Numbered from the stretch's first letter, positions 1-8,596 are shown. The stretch is DNA of 64,000 nt from Streptomyces sp. NRRL F-5727 (GCF_000719555.1 NZ_JOGX01000029.1:106864-170863), one strand, 5' to 3'. Numbers and translations are program-made. Notes: generated by a model not told the origin, from the sequence alone.

Positions 1-1
1 C

Positions 2-595
2 GGCCCCTCGGCCGACGCCGCCGCCCTGCGCACGGTCCTCGACCACGTCGAGGGCCCCAAGATCCTCGTCGGCCACTCCTACGGCGGCAACGTCATCAGC
101 CAGGCCGCCACGGACGACCCCGACGTCAAGGCCCTCGTCTACGTCGCCGCCTTCCTGCCCGCCCCCGGCGAGAGCGCGCTGGAACTCACCAACAAGTTCC
201 CCGGCTCCACCCTCCCCGACGCCCTCGACCCCGTCACCTACCAGCAGGGCGACGGCTCCACCGCCACCGACCTGTACATCCAGCAGGACGAGTTCCGCCG
301 GCAGTTCGCCGCCGACGTCCCCGCGAAGCAGGCCGCCCTGATGGCCGTTACGCAGCGGCCCATCGCCCAGGCCGCCCTTGAGGAGAAGGCCACGTCGGCC
401 GCCTGGAAGACGAAGCCCTCCTGGGCCATCGTCACCACCCGCGACCTCAACATCCCCGCCGCGGCCCAGCGCTTCATGGCCGAACGCGCCCACGCCCACA
501 CCACCGAGGTCGCGGCCTCCCACTCCGTCGCCGTCTCCCACCCCCACCTCGTCGCCGACATCATCGAACGAGCCGCCCGCACCACCGTCCGCTGA
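2..595 (+). CDS. alpha/beta hydrolase, 5' end outside the window
   Basis: The reading frame is open from the window edge, so the N-terminus is missing. The visible 197 residues contain the nucleophile elbow GHSYGG near residue 24 and a late histidine in ASHSVAVSHPH near residue 180, as expected for a small alpha/beta hydrolase of the AB_hydrolase_6 type. The segment VKALVYVAAFLPAPGES is typical of the salicylate-esterase-like members. No signal peptide can be judged. The substrate is unknown; esterase or general hydrolase is as far as the sequence supports. A strong hairpin lies 11 bp after the stop. Confidence 0.85.
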   Translation, partial: GPSADAAALRTVLDHVEGPKILVGHSYGGNVISQAATDDPDVKALVYVAAFLPAPGESALELTNKFPGSTLPDALDPVTYQQGDGSTATDLYIQQDEFRRQFAADVPAKQAALMAVTQRPIAQAALEEKATSAAWKTKPSWAIVTTRDLNIPAAAQRFMAERAHAHTTEVAASHSVAVSHPHLVADIIERAARTTVR

Positions 596-605
596 CACCC
601 TCACG

Positions 606-636
606 GGGGCGCGGGGCCAGACCGGCCCCGCGCCCC
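606..636 (+). terminator. Rho-independent-type hairpin
   Basis: Two perfect 13-bp arms (GGGGCGCGGGGCC and its complement) surround a 5-nt loop. The hairpin starts 11 bp after the hydrolase stop and lies before the convergent helicase gene, so it could serve both. There is no U-tract, which is common for actinomycete terminators. Confidence 0.75.
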
Positions 637-691
637 GGGCGACCCGAGCGCCCCGAAAGCTAACGCGGGCGCACAGCCTTCACCCCTGAGC

Positions 692-3600
692 TCACCCAGA
701 GGTTCCGAGGACGACGTCCGCGTTCTCGCCGCCCCAGCCGGCCGGGCTGTGCCAGATGACATGGACGCGGAAGACATCGCGAAGGATGTCCATAGACCAG
801 TCCTCGGCGGGCGGTTCGGAGAGGACGAGGTAGAGACCGTCGGCCGGCACGGGCAGCGTGTGGTTGATCTCGAGCAGGCGGGTAGCGCCCGATCGCAGGT
901 CCGCATAGGTGGAGCAGCCCGCGCCCAGGGCCTCGTAGAGGAAGAGACCGTGCTCGGTGACGCAGCTGACGTCGACGACCGGGGAGTCGGCCGGCTGGAG
1001 GTCCGCCCAGAGAAGTGCCGCCTTGAGCGCGTGGCGGACCGCCTCGTGCTTCTTGCACGTACGGTCGGCCCCGGCAGCCGCCTCCAGCGCGCGGAGGAAG
1101 CCGTCCTTCGTGGTCGCGGCCGGTGTTGCGGCGGTGGTGTCCGCGGTGGTCATCTGCGCCTGTTCCTTCTGGTCGGGTTGCGTCGGGGGGACGGGGACCG
1201 CGCCGTCGGAGTCCGGCTTCGCCGCCGCGCCGAAGCGCTGCTGAAGCTCTCGCCGCGCTTCGGCGAGGGGCCTCGCCCAGCCGGAAGCGTCCAGCCCCTC
1301 CGCAAGCCGGCCCGCGTCGAAAGTGCCCTCCTTGAGGGCGCGGTTGGTGGTCGCGGCGAGGTCGCGAAGGGCTCCGAGTCGCTCTCGGTCCGGATCGCCC
1401 AACAGGTGAAGCACGTCGACCCAGTCGGCCTGGTCCCTTCGGAGGACACGGTTGGCCATGCCCTGAAGCTCGGAGAGACGGACGCGGGCCTCGGAGACGT
1501 CGCCGCCGCTTTCGGTCAGTTCTCCGAGTACGTCCAGTGCCGCGAGGTAGCGCCCTGCCATCCGCTCCGAGACGGGAGACCGGCCACGCTGGTCGGCGGT
1601 GAGCACCGTCTGGGTCGTCTCGTTGACGAACACCCAGCAGTCCAGCTTCTCGCCCCGCCGCGGGGGCACCGATCCGTGGCGGACGGTGAGGACGAGCGGT
1701 CGGTCGATCTCCGGTGACAACGGCTTGACCTTGTAGCGCCCGCCCGGAGCCCGGTCCACGACCTCGACCCGGACGTCGGTGCCGATCCGGGGCAGCCCTA
1801 CGGCCCCGTCGCCCTCCGGCCGGGTATCGGGCACCGTCGGCGCCAGGGCGTCCCCGGAACCCGTGAGCGCCTCCGGCAGCGCGGCGGTGTGCAGGACGGT
1901 GAGGCTCTGGGTGCTGCGGGTGAGCGCCACGTACAACTGGCGCAGCCCGGCCGGACCGCGGTCGGCGATCGTCGCGGGCTCGACGACCAGGACGTGGTCG
2001 TACTCCATTCCCTTGGCCTGGGTGGCGGCCAGTACGGACACGGCCTGGCGGTCGCGCTCGGCGATGTCGCCGCCCTCGTGGATGCGGTGGCTGATGGCGT
2101 CCAGCCAGTCCGAGTCGTCGGGGACGATGACGGCGACGGAGCGGGGGGTGCTGCCGTCGCTGGTGCGCACGAGTCGTGCCACGTGGGCGACGGTGTCGTC
2201 GAGCAGCTTCCAGGGTTCGGTCGCCACGGTCCGTACGGCGTCGGCTCCCGCCTCACGGACAGCCCGTGGATAGGGCAGGGCCGGGGCGATCGCGCGGGCG
2301 AGCGGGGCGACGAACTCCATGATCTCGGCGGGGACGCGGTAGCTGGTGGTGAGCTGCGCGACGCTCCAGTCTCCGTGGTCGGAGAGGAGTGCGCCGAGCA
2401 GGTCCCAGCTCGTCGGGACGTGGGCGCCCGTCGCCTGCGCGAGGTCGCCCAGGACGGTCATGGAGCCGCCCGCGGCGCAGCGCCGCCGCAGGGAGCGTGC
2501 TTGCATGGGGGTGAGGTCCTGGGCCTCGTCGACGACGATGTGGCCGTATCGCGGTGGGGTGTCCCCGCTGATCAGCACGCCGAGCTCTTCGAGGCAGACG
2601 TGGTCGTCGAGGGTCCACGGATCGGCGTCGGCGCTGGCGGCGCGGGCCCGCAGCAGGGCCGTCTGCTCGTCGTCGTCGAGGATGCCGTCGGCGCAGTCGC
2701 GCAGGAGGTCGGCCGAGTCGTAGAGGCTGCGCAGGGCCTCCCGGGGGCCGGGGGACGGCCAGACGCGTTCGACGAGTCGCTCGACCCGGCGGTTGCGCTC
2801 CAGGTCGCGGCGGATCGTGCCGGCCTGCCCGCGGCGGGGCGCGATGTCGGCGAGTTCCTGGAGGAGCCGGTCGACGAAGAGGCCCCGGAAGCGGTCGCGT
2901 CGCTCCCGGAAGGGCCCGTCGCCGGTGTGGGCGCGGTCGAGGAGGGCGAGGACCTCGGACTTCGGCACGCGGAGGGTCGTGCTGCCGGCGGTGACGACGA
3001 TCGCGGGCTCGTCGCCCTCGAACGAGGGATCGACGGTGAGGGCGTCGAGAGCCTCGGGGCGGTAGTCGCTCTCGACGCGGCGTCGCAGGACGGTCGCCAT
3101 GCGTTCGTCCGACTTCACGAGGCGCGCCTTCGAGGAGTCGGTGCCGAGGGTCTCGCCTTCCCATAACCGGTCCAGCTGGACGGCGTTGACGTCCCGGGTG
3201 CCGAGGGTGGGGAGGACCTGCCCCACGTAGTCGAGGAACCGCTGGTGGGGGCCGATGACGAGGATGTCCTGGGCCTTGAAGTGCTCGTTGTTGACCAGCC
3301 AGGTCACCCGGTGGAGACCGACCGCCGACTTGCCGGTACCAGGGCCGCCCTGCACGACGAGGATGTCCGAGGGCGAACCGGTGACCAGTTCCATCTGGTC
3401 ACGGCGGATGGTCTCGACGATGTCCCGCATCCGGCCGCCGCGCGACCGCTGGAGCTCCCGCAGCAGGAAGTCGTCCGGCTGGAGCGCCTTCCGACGCTGC
3501 CGCCGTACGACGTCGCCGGGGGTGGATGCCGGCGCATGCCCCGGCGCGGGGGACGTGTCCGGCTCCTCCGCCGCGCCGTCGTTGGCGGCCTGACGGGGCT

Positions 3601-4090
3601 CCGGTACGGCGGCGGGCTCGGGTACGACGGCGGGTACGGGAGCGGGCGCCGGCAGGGAGATCTCGTCGAAGTAGCTCTCGACGATCCGCTGCACGCAGCG
3701 GAGCTGCCGGCGCAGGACCACCTCTCCCGGCTGTTCGGGCCGGGTCTCGATCCACTTCTTCGCCAGGGGGCTGGTCCACGGCAGCACCACCAGCTCGTGT
3801 GAGGCGTCATGCACACTGCGGCGCCCGATGTACCACGGCCGGGCCTCCCCGCCCGGGTCCTCCGGCGCGTCGACGCGGGCGAAGACCAGGGCTTCGTCGC
3901 CGAGCCCTCCGTATGCCTTCGCGCGAGCCTCGGCCTCGGCCCGGTTGGCGATCCCGTCCTTGCCGCTCGCCGAGGCGGTGGCGGCCGAAGTGCCGTTCAG
4001 TTCGGCCAGTTTCACGGTGTAGCAGTCGTACGCGTGGTCCACCGCCCGCTGCTCGCCGGCGAGGATCTCGTCCCGAGTGGTGGTGCTCAT
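692..4090 (-). CDS. HelD/HelR-like superfamily I helicase with C-terminal extension
   Basis: The 1132-residue protein has superfamily I motifs: Walker A GGPGTGKSA near residue 247, Walker B VVDEAQD near 517, a GDLAQAT motif, TSYRVP, and the motif V/VI segments AKGMEYDHVLV and LYVALTRS. The N-terminal part, with a long charged region before Walker A, matches the HelD family that binds RNA polymerase and recycles it. One branch, HelR, protects against rifamycins. Usual length is about 700-770 residues; here roughly 250 extra residues follow the helicase core, split by a Pro/Gln/Thr-rich linker. The ATG at 4090 is preferred over an upstream in-frame codon at 4132 because GGGAGG lies 7-8 bp before it. 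Codon 309 is TTA, a rare leucine codon in Streptomyces that makes translation depend on the bldA tRNA. The role in RNA polymerase recycling is inferred from family. Confidence 0.88.
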   Translation of the reverse strand: MSTTTRDEILAGEQRAVDHAYDCYTVKLAELNGTSAATASASGKDGIANRAEAEARAKAYGGLGDEALVFARVDAPEDPGGEARPWYIGRRSVHDASHELVVLPWTSPLAKKWIETRPEQPGEVVLRRQLRCVQRIVESYFDEISLPAPAPVPAVVPEPAAVPEPRQAANDGAAEEPDTSPAPGHAPASTPGDVVRRQRRKALQPDDFLLRELQRSRGGRMRDIVETIRRDQMELVTGSPSDILVVQGGPGTGKSAVGLHRVTWLVNNEHFKAQDILVIGPHQRFLDYVGQVLPTLGTRDVNAVQLDRLWEGETLGTDSSKARLVKSDERMATVLRRRVESDYRPEALDALTVDPSFEGDEPAIVVTAGSTTLRVPKSEVLALLDRAHTGDGPFRERRDRFRGLFVDRLLQELADIAPRRGQAGTIRRDLERNRRVERLVERVWPSPGPREALRSLYDSADLLRDCADGILDDDEQTALLRARAASADADPWTLDDHVCLEELGVLISGDTPPRYGHIVVDEAQDLTPMQARSLRRRCAAGGSMTVLGDLAQATGAHVPTSWDLLGALLSDHGDWSVAQLTTSYRVPAEIMEFVAPLARAIAPALPYPRAVREAGADAVRTVATEPWKLLDDTVAHVARLVRTSDGSTPRSVAVIVPDDSDWLDAISHRIHEGGDIAERDRQAVSVLAATQAKGMEYDHVLVVEPATIADRGPAGLRQLYVALTRSTQSLTVLHTAALPEALTGSGDALAPTVPDTRPEGDGAVGLPRIGTDVRVEVVDRAPGGRYKVKPLSPEIDRPLVLTVRHGSVPPRRGEKLDCWVFVNETTQTVLTADQRGRSPVSERMAGRYLAALDVLGELTESGGDVSEARVRLSELQGMANRVLRRDQADWVDVLHLLGDPDRERLGALRDLAATTNRALKEGTFDAGRLAEGLDASGWARPLAEARRELQQRFGAAAKPDSDGAVPVPPTQPDQKEQAQMTTADTTAATPAATTKDGFLRALEAAAGADRTCKKHEAVRHALKAALLWADLQPADSPVVDVSCVTEHGLFLYEALGAGCSTYADLRSGATRLLEINHTLPVPADGLYLVLSEPPAEDWSMDILRDVFRVHVIWHSPAGWGGENADVVLGTSG

Positions 4091-4124
4091 GTGCGTCCTC
4101 CCTGCGGTGCCGGGGGACACCGCC

Positions 4125-4140
4125 ACGGGCATGTGCCCGT
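4125..4140. promoter_or_regulatory. inverted repeat upstream of the helicase gene
   Basis: ACGGGCA-TG-TGCCCGT is a perfect 7-bp inverted repeat 35 bp upstream of the helicase ATG. It could be an operator or a 5' leader hairpin. It does not match the rifamycin-associated element of helR promoters as I remember it. Confidence 0.35.
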
Positions 4141-4191
4141 ACCCCGCTGAAACAACTACCAGAAACGGGACGGTGACGAACAGTCAGTGGA

Positions 4192-4488
4192 TCAGTTCTC
4201 GGACAAAGCCGCGGGTCTCGGTCCGCCGGCCCCGGGCCTGGTCGCACGTGGGCGCGGCTCGTACAGGTGGGAGGGCACCCCGGACTCGGCTGACGCCAGC
4301 CCGTCGACGACCCGGGCCAGTTCGGCCCGCAGTGACGCGGTCTGCTCGGGGGCGCCCACCGCGAACCCGAAGACCACGAACGGCAGGCCACGGCTCGGTA
4401 CCGCGTTGGGCACCTGCGGTTCGCGGTCGAAGGCGTCGTACGCGGCCCGGGCGCCGCGTCGGCTCCCCTGTGGGCGCGCCGCCTGCAC
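4192..4488 (-). CDS. short hypothetical protein or gene remnant
   Basis: A 98-residue frame lies between the helicase and the MFS gene. The central part (AYDAFDREPQVPNAVPSRG, then LPFVVFGFAVGAP and LRAELARVVDGLASAESGVP) has a balanced, protein-like composition. The first 15 and last 20 residues look like non-coding GC-rich sequence. No family is recognised and no clear ribosome binding site is seen. It may be the middle of a decayed gene; treat it as tentative. Confidence 0.3.
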   Translation of the reverse strand: MQAARPQGSRRGARAAYDAFDREPQVPNAVPSRGLPFVVFGFAVGAPEQTASLRAELARVVDGLASAESGVPSHLYEPRPRATRPGAGGPRPAALSEN

Positions 4489-4536
4489 GCCCTGTGGCTG
4501 GCGCAGCTCAGGCGGCTGTCGGAGAACGCGCCCGTC

Positions 4537-6096
4537 TCAGGCGGCGGGGACGGATTCCTCGGTGCGGGAGCCGGTGAGGTGGGGGGTGGTGCCGGTGGGG
4601 CTGGTGGGCCTTGTGGGGCCGCCCTTCTCGCCCGAGGGCTTCAGGAGGAGGACGAGGAGGATGCCGACGGCGAGGGTCGGGGCGATCCATAGGTAGCCGG
4701 TGGCCGTCGCGTGGGCGAAGGCGTCCAAGGCGGCGTCCCGCGGGGCGGCGGGCAGGAGGCCGATGGTGTCGGGGCGGGCGGGGTCGAAGCCGCCGGCCGT
4801 CGGCAGGGCGTCGGCACGGTCGGCGAAGCCGGTGTTGAGCAGGGTGCCGAAGACGGCGACCCCGAACGCGGCGCCGATGGAGCGGGCGAAGGTCACCACC
4901 GCGCTCGCGGCCCCCAGGTCGGCGGCGGGGACGCTGTTCTGGACGGTGGTCAGCACGACCATGGGGACCATGCCGATGCCGACGCCGGTGATCAGGGAGT
5001 AGAGGCTCAGCACCAGCGTGCCGGGGCCGCTTCCGAGGGTGCCGAGCAGGAGCAGTCCGGCGAGGTTGGCGGCCAGTCCGACGAGCAGGATCGTCCGGAG
5101 CCGTTCGGCGTGGGCGGCCCGGCGTCCGGCCAGTGACTGGCTGACGACCAGGCCGGCGACCAGCGGCAGCATGTGGACGCCGGACAGGGTCGCCGAGACG
5201 CCGTGGACGATCTGGAGGTAGGTCGGCAGGTAGATCAGGACGGCGAACATCGCGGCGTTGGCGAAGAACCCGACGAGCGAGGAGAAGACCACGGTCCGCG
5301 AGCCGAGCATGGCCGGCGGCAGGACGGGGGCCGCGACGCGGCGCTCGACGGGCACGAGCAGGGCGGCCAGGGCGACCGTCGCGACGATCAGGCCGAGGAT
5401 GGCGGGCGAGCCCCAGCCCCAGCGCTCGCCGAAGGACGTGACCAGGACCAGGCCGGTGGCGATGGCCGCCAGGAGGGTGGCGCCGGCGTAGTCGATCCGG
5501 GCCTTGGCGCCCCGGGCGCCGGCGGGCAGCGCGCGGGCGGCGACGGCCAGGGCGACGGCGCCGACGGGCAGGTTGATCAGGAAGGCCCAGCGCCAGGAGA
5601 GCTGGTCGGTGAACACCCCGCCCAGCAGCGGGCCGACGATGCTGGCGACGCCGTAGACCGAGCCGAACATGCCCTGGTACCGGCCGCGTTCGCTCGGGGC
5701 GACGATGTCGCCGACCAGGGCGAAGGTCAGCACGATCATGCCGCCGCCGCCCACGCCCTGGAGCACCCGCGCGCCGATCAGTTCGGGGAGGTTCCGCGCC
5801 AGCCCGCAGGCCACCGAGGCGATCAGGAAGACCGTCGTCGAGGCGAGGTAGAGGGGCTTGCGGCCGAACATGTCGCCGAGCTTGCCCCACAGCGGCGTCA
5901 CGGCCGTGGACGCGAGGAGGTACGCGGCGCTGACCCATGCGATGTCGTCGAAGCCGTCGAGGTCCTCGGCGATCCGGGGCAACGCGGTGGAGACGATCGT
6001 CTGATCCAGAGATGCGAGCAGGACCGCGAGGACCAGCGCGCTCATCGCGGCGGCGACCCGGCTCTTCTGCGGTGATGCGGACGGTGTCTTGGGCAT
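4537..6096 (-). CDS. MFS drug-efflux transporter, DHA2 (14-TM) family
   Basis: The 519-residue membrane protein has the DHA2 signature near its first helix (LDQTIVSTALPRIAEDL, residues 30-50), the motif A region WGKLGDMFGRKPLY, and the segment WRWAFLINLPVG typical of EmrB/QacA-like 14-helix proton antiporters. Hydrophobic segments run through to about residue 490, followed by a polar tail. The ATG at 6096 is chosen because AGGAAGG lies about 8 bp upstream; a frame extension to 6150 has no such site. The gene is divergent from a TetR regulator, with a 184-bp shared region holding inverted repeats, so it is probably repressed by that regulator and induced by the exported compound. The substrate is unknown. 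Confidence 0.93.
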   Translation of the reverse strand: MPKTPSASPQKSRVAAAMSALVLAVLLASLDQTIVSTALPRIAEDLDGFDDIAWVSAAYLLASTAVTPLWGKLGDMFGRKPLYLASTTVFLIASVACGLARNLPELIGARVLQGVGGGGMIVLTFALVGDIVAPSERGRYQGMFGSVYGVASIVGPLLGGVFTDQLSWRWAFLINLPVGAVALAVAARALPAGARGAKARIDYAGATLLAAIATGLVLVTSFGERWGWGSPAILGLIVATVALAALLVPVERRVAAPVLPPAMLGSRTVVFSSLVGFFANAAMFAVLIYLPTYLQIVHGVSATLSGVHMLPLVAGLVVSQSLAGRRAAHAERLRTILLVGLAANLAGLLLLGTLGSGPGTLVLSLYSLITGVGIGMVPMVVLTTVQNSVPAADLGAASAVVTFARSIGAAFGVAVFGTLLNTGFADRADALPTAGGFDPARPDTIGLLPAAPRDAALDAFAHATATGYLWIAPTLAVGILLVLLLKPSGEKGGPTRPTSPTGTTPHLTGSRTEESVPAA

Positions 6097-6216
6097 CGAC
6101 ACGCCTTCCTCGTCGGGGGCGGCAGGGGCGCCGCACCGGCCGCACAACACGCCGGTGCCTCACGACTCTGCCGCTACCTTCCCTATCTGTCACTTCAATG
6201 TAGCACTTATAAATGA

Positions 6217-6237
6217 AACCTCTTCACCAGAGAGGTT
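6217..6237. promoter_or_regulatory. probable TetR operator between the MFS and tetR genes
   Basis: AACCTCT-N7-AGAGGTT is a perfect 7-bp inverted repeat in an AT-richer stretch (CACTTATAAATG) that probably holds the promoters. A shorter related repeat, GAGGT-CAC-ACCTC, lies at 6250-6262, closer to the tetR start. Shared AGAGGT half-sites suggest one dimeric regulator binds both. Confidence 0.6.
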
Positions 6238-6280
6238 CTAAGCGCGTGAGAGGTCACACCTCGGGGGTAAGATCGGTGGG

Positions 6281-6823
6281 GTGAGAGCCGACGCAGCACG
6301 CAATCTCGAAGCCGTACTGACCACCGGGGCACGCATGCTCGCAACCGACCCCGGGGTGAGCATCGCGAGCATCGCCGCCGAGGCGGGTGTGGACCGGCGC
6401 ACCGTCTACCGGCGCTTCGCCTCCCGCGAGGACCTCCTCGCCGCCGTCTACGCGGCGCGTCTCGCCGCCATCGAGGAGGCCATCGAGGACGCCCGGCTGC
6501 GCGAGGCCCCCGTCGCCGTCGCCCTGCACCGGTACGTGGAGAACATCATCGGGGTCAACCGCACCTGGCCCGTGGACCTGACCCACATGCTCGCCGACGA
6601 CGCCGTGCGGGCCCGCCGAGACGCCCTGGCGCACGAGGTCGACGTCTTCCTCGACCGCGCCGCGGACGAGGGCCTGCTGCGCTCCGGACTCCCGGAGGGC
6701 TGGGCGAGCGCCCTGCTGCCCCAGCTCATGCACGTGGTGGCGCGACAGCTCCCGGAGCTGTCCGCCGCCCGGGCGGCGGACGTCGTGGTCGACACCCTGC
6801 TGCGCGGCCTCGGGGCCCCCTGA
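6281..6823 (+). CDS. TetR family transcriptional regulator
   Basis: The 180-residue protein has an N-terminal TetR helix-turn-helix at residues 20-48 (VSIASIAAEAGVDRRTVYRRF) followed by an all-helical ligand domain ending in a C-terminal helix. Length is normal for the family. The GTG at 6281 begins the conserved start RADAARN. It is divergent from the MFS exporter, the classic arrangement for a repressor that controls both itself and the pump. A long perfect hairpin begins 4 bp after the stop. Confidence 0.93.
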   Translation: MRADAARNLEAVLTTGARMLATDPGVSIASIAAEAGVDRRTVYRRFASREDLLAAVYAARLAAIEEAIEDARLREAPVAVALHRYVENIIGVNRTWPVDLTHMLADDAVRARRDALAHEVDVFLDRAADEGLLRSGLPEGWASALLPQLMHVVARQLPELSAARAADVVVDTLLRGLGAP

Positions 6824-6827
6824 AGCG

Positions 6828-6876
6828 GGAGATCCCCCTGGGGACACACGGTCCGTGTGTCCCCAGGGGGATCTCC
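6828..6876. terminator. perfect 24-bp-arm hairpin terminator
   Basis: Arms of 24 bp beginning GGAGATCCCCCTGGGG and their exact complement enclose a single T. The hairpin sits between the convergent tetR and LLM genes and probably ends transcription from both sides. Such a perfect, nearly loopless hairpin is uncommon. Confidence 0.85.
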
Positions 6877-6917
6877 GTCTTCCGGCACCCTGCCGTCAGG
6901 GCCCGGCGCCCGGGCCG

Positions 6918-7835
6918 TCAGCCGCGGCGGACGCCTTCGAGGAAGCGGCCGGCGAGGTCGATCCGCTCCTCCAGGGTGACGGGCGTCTGCCCGAAGTCCA
7001 CGAAGAGCTCGTGCACCCCCGCCTCGGCGGCGGTCCGCGCGTAGTCGACGTACTGGCCAAGCGTGCCCGCCCACGGCATGCTGCCCGCGCCGGTCTTCGT
7101 GTCGGTCAGCTCCGGGTTGACGCGCAGCGCCATCCGCAGGGCGGAGGAATCGCGCCCCGCCTCGACGGCCTCCTTCAGGATGACGTCCCACATGCCGAGG
7201 AGCTGCGGGAGCGGCAGCGCCACGGGCAGCCAGCCGTCGAACCGGCGCCCGATCCGCCGCAGACCGCTGGGCGTGAACGCGGCGAGCAGCACGGGCGGGC
7301 CGGGCCGCCGGCTCGGCTTGAGGCCCACCACGGTCTCCGGGATCGTGAACAGCGGCCCCTCGTGGGAGAAGACGTCGTTCGCCCAGTACTTCTCCAGGAT
7401 CTCCAGCGTCTCGTCGAGCCGTGCGCCCCGGCCCTTCCAGGGCACGGAGACGGCCGTGTACTCCTCGGGCATCCAGCCCAGGCCGAGCCCCACCACCAGT
7501 CGTCCCCGGCCGAGCAGTTCCAGGGTGGTCAGCGAACGGGCCAGCATGATCGGCGGCTGCCACAGTCCGTTCAGCGTGCTCGTGCCCAGGTGGACCCGGG
7601 TCGTGTGGGACGCGGCGAACGTCAGGGCGACCAGGGGGTCCAGGTGGTTCTCGTAGGCGCGCGGCATCAGGCCGTCGGCGCTCGGGTAGGGCGCTCCGGG
7701 CACCAGCGGGGCGAGGACCCGGTCCCCGGTCCACAGCGAGTCGTATCCCATGTCCTCGGCGGTGCGGGAGACGCGCAGGATGCCTTCCGGGCCGGCGTCG
7801 GGTCCGAAGGTCGGCAGGGCCAGTCCCAGTCTCAT
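6918..7835 (-). CDS. LLM-class F420-dependent oxidoreductase
   Basis: The 305-residue luciferase-like monooxygenase has the family start MRLGLALPTFGPDAG, the strand-helix DMGYDSLWTGDRV, a RVHLGTSTLN strand, and the RGRLVVGLGLGWMPEEY segment that lines the flavin/F420 site. Length fits the F420-dependent TIGR03619-like group of actinomycetes. The ATG at 7835 has GGAGAGAC just upstream. The gene follows the HAD hydrolase by 11 bp on the same strand, so the two are likely co-transcribed. It should reduce or oxidise an unknown small molecule using F420 (or FMN) as hydride carrier in the cytoplasm. Confidence 0.9.
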   Translation of the reverse strand: MRLGLALPTFGPDAGPEGILRVSRTAEDMGYDSLWTGDRVLAPLVPGAPYPSADGLMPRAYENHLDPLVALTFAASHTTRVHLGTSTLNGLWQPPIMLARSLTTLELLGRGRLVVGLGLGWMPEEYTAVSVPWKGRGARLDETLEILEKYWANDVFSHEGPLFTIPETVVGLKPSRRPGPPVLLAAFTPSGLRRIGRRFDGWLPVALPLPQLLGMWDVILKEAVEAGRDSSALRMALRVNPELTDTKTGAGSMPWAGTLGQYVDYARTAAEAGVHELFVDFGQTPVTLEERIDLAGRFLEGVRRG

Positions 7836-7846
7836 GTGTCTCTCCT

Positions 7847-8497
7847 TCAGGCCGTGCCCCGGCGCGGGTCCTCGCCGGTCAGCGGGATGCCGAGCAGGGC
7901 CTCCAGGGCGGTGACCGTCCGGGCCGGGTCCACCGCGTGGACGGTGGCGAACCCCAGGTCCGCCGCGGGCGGCAGGTACTGCTCGGTGTCGTCGACGAAC
8001 ACGCACTCCTCGGCCCGCAGGCCGAGTTCCTCCAGCACCAGCCGGTACATCCCGGGTTCGGGCTTGCGTGTCCCGTGGAGCTCCGACACCACCACGGCGT
8101 CGTAGCGCCGCTCCAGCTCGTACCCGTCGTACAGGTTCCACGGGGCCAGGCCGACGGAGTTGGAGAGGATGCCGACCTTCACCCCGGCCCTGCGCGCGGC
8201 CGCCGCCGCGGAGATCAGGGCGGGCTCGGGCCGCAGGCCGGCGAAGATCCGGCCCATCAGGTTGTCCGGCGGGATGCCGAGGAGCCGGCCGGCCGCCTCG
8301 TTCCACTCGGTCTGCGTGCGTGTGCCGCGCTCCAGCTCCTCGGTGAGCCGGACTCCCTCGGGGTCCAGGTAGAGACCGGTGAGCAGCGTCCCCTCGGCCA
8401 GTCCCTCGCGCTTCTCGAAGGCGAGGGCGGCGGGGAGCAGAGGAGTCGTCAGCACACCGCCGAAGTCGAGGACGAGGCCCTTGCGGTACTGAGTCAT
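7847..8497 (-). CDS. HAD-superfamily hydrolase
   Basis: The 216-residue protein has HAD motif I as LDFGGVLTT, motif II as ILSNS, a motif III lysine in GTRKPEPGMY and motif IV as VFVDDTEQYL. In motif I the usual DxD is DFG, so the second aspartate (general acid) is replaced by Gly. That pattern is common in the sub-branch of HAD proteins annotated as epoxide-hydrolase-N-terminal-like, and phosphatase activity is therefore uncertain. ATG 8497 is preferred over GTG 8503 because AAGGTG is well placed only for the former. It is the first gene of a two-gene unit with the LLM oxidoreductase; a 16-bp palindrome overlaps its ribosome binding site. Confidence 0.9.
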   Translation of the reverse strand: MTQYRKGLVLDFGGVLTTPLLPAALAFEKREGLAEGTLLTGLYLDPEGVRLTEELERGTRTQTEWNEAAGRLLGIPPDNLMGRIFAGLRPEPALISAAAAARRAGVKVGILSNSVGLAPWNLYDGYELERRYDAVVVSELHGTRKPEPGMYRLVLEELGLRAEECVFVDDTEQYLPPAADLGFATVHAVDPARTVTALEALLGIPLTGEDPRRGTA

Positions 8498-8501
8498 GAT
8501 C

Positions 8502-8517
8502 ACACCTTAGAAGGTGT
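8502..8517. promoter_or_regulatory. palindrome overlapping the HAD gene ribosome binding site
   Basis: ACACCTT-AG-AAGGTGT is a perfect 7-bp inverted repeat 5 bp upstream of the HAD start. The AAGGTG of one arm is also the Shine-Dalgarno sequence. It could be a repressor operator or, as RNA, a hairpin that hides the ribosome binding site. Confidence 0.5.
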
Positions 8518-8596
8518 CCGATTCCGGTCACACATCAGGTCGACATGTTCGCCATCACACGTGTGCAGGTGAGCCTTGAAGTGACCCCGGCGCGGA

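Noticed and set aside
4091-4200. Rifamycin-associated element upstream of the helicase
   Set aside because: The inverted repeat ACGGGCA-TG-TGCCCGT does not match the element as I recall it; no second candidate was found.
4508-6193. 561-codon frame overlapping the MFS gene on the same strand
   Set aside because: It is Arg/Pro-rich and out of frame with the MFS motifs.
8556-8565. CACACGTGTG palindrome between pheA and the HAD gene
   Set aside because: A 10-bp palindrome of this composition is expected by chance in 64 kb and has no second copy near a promoter.
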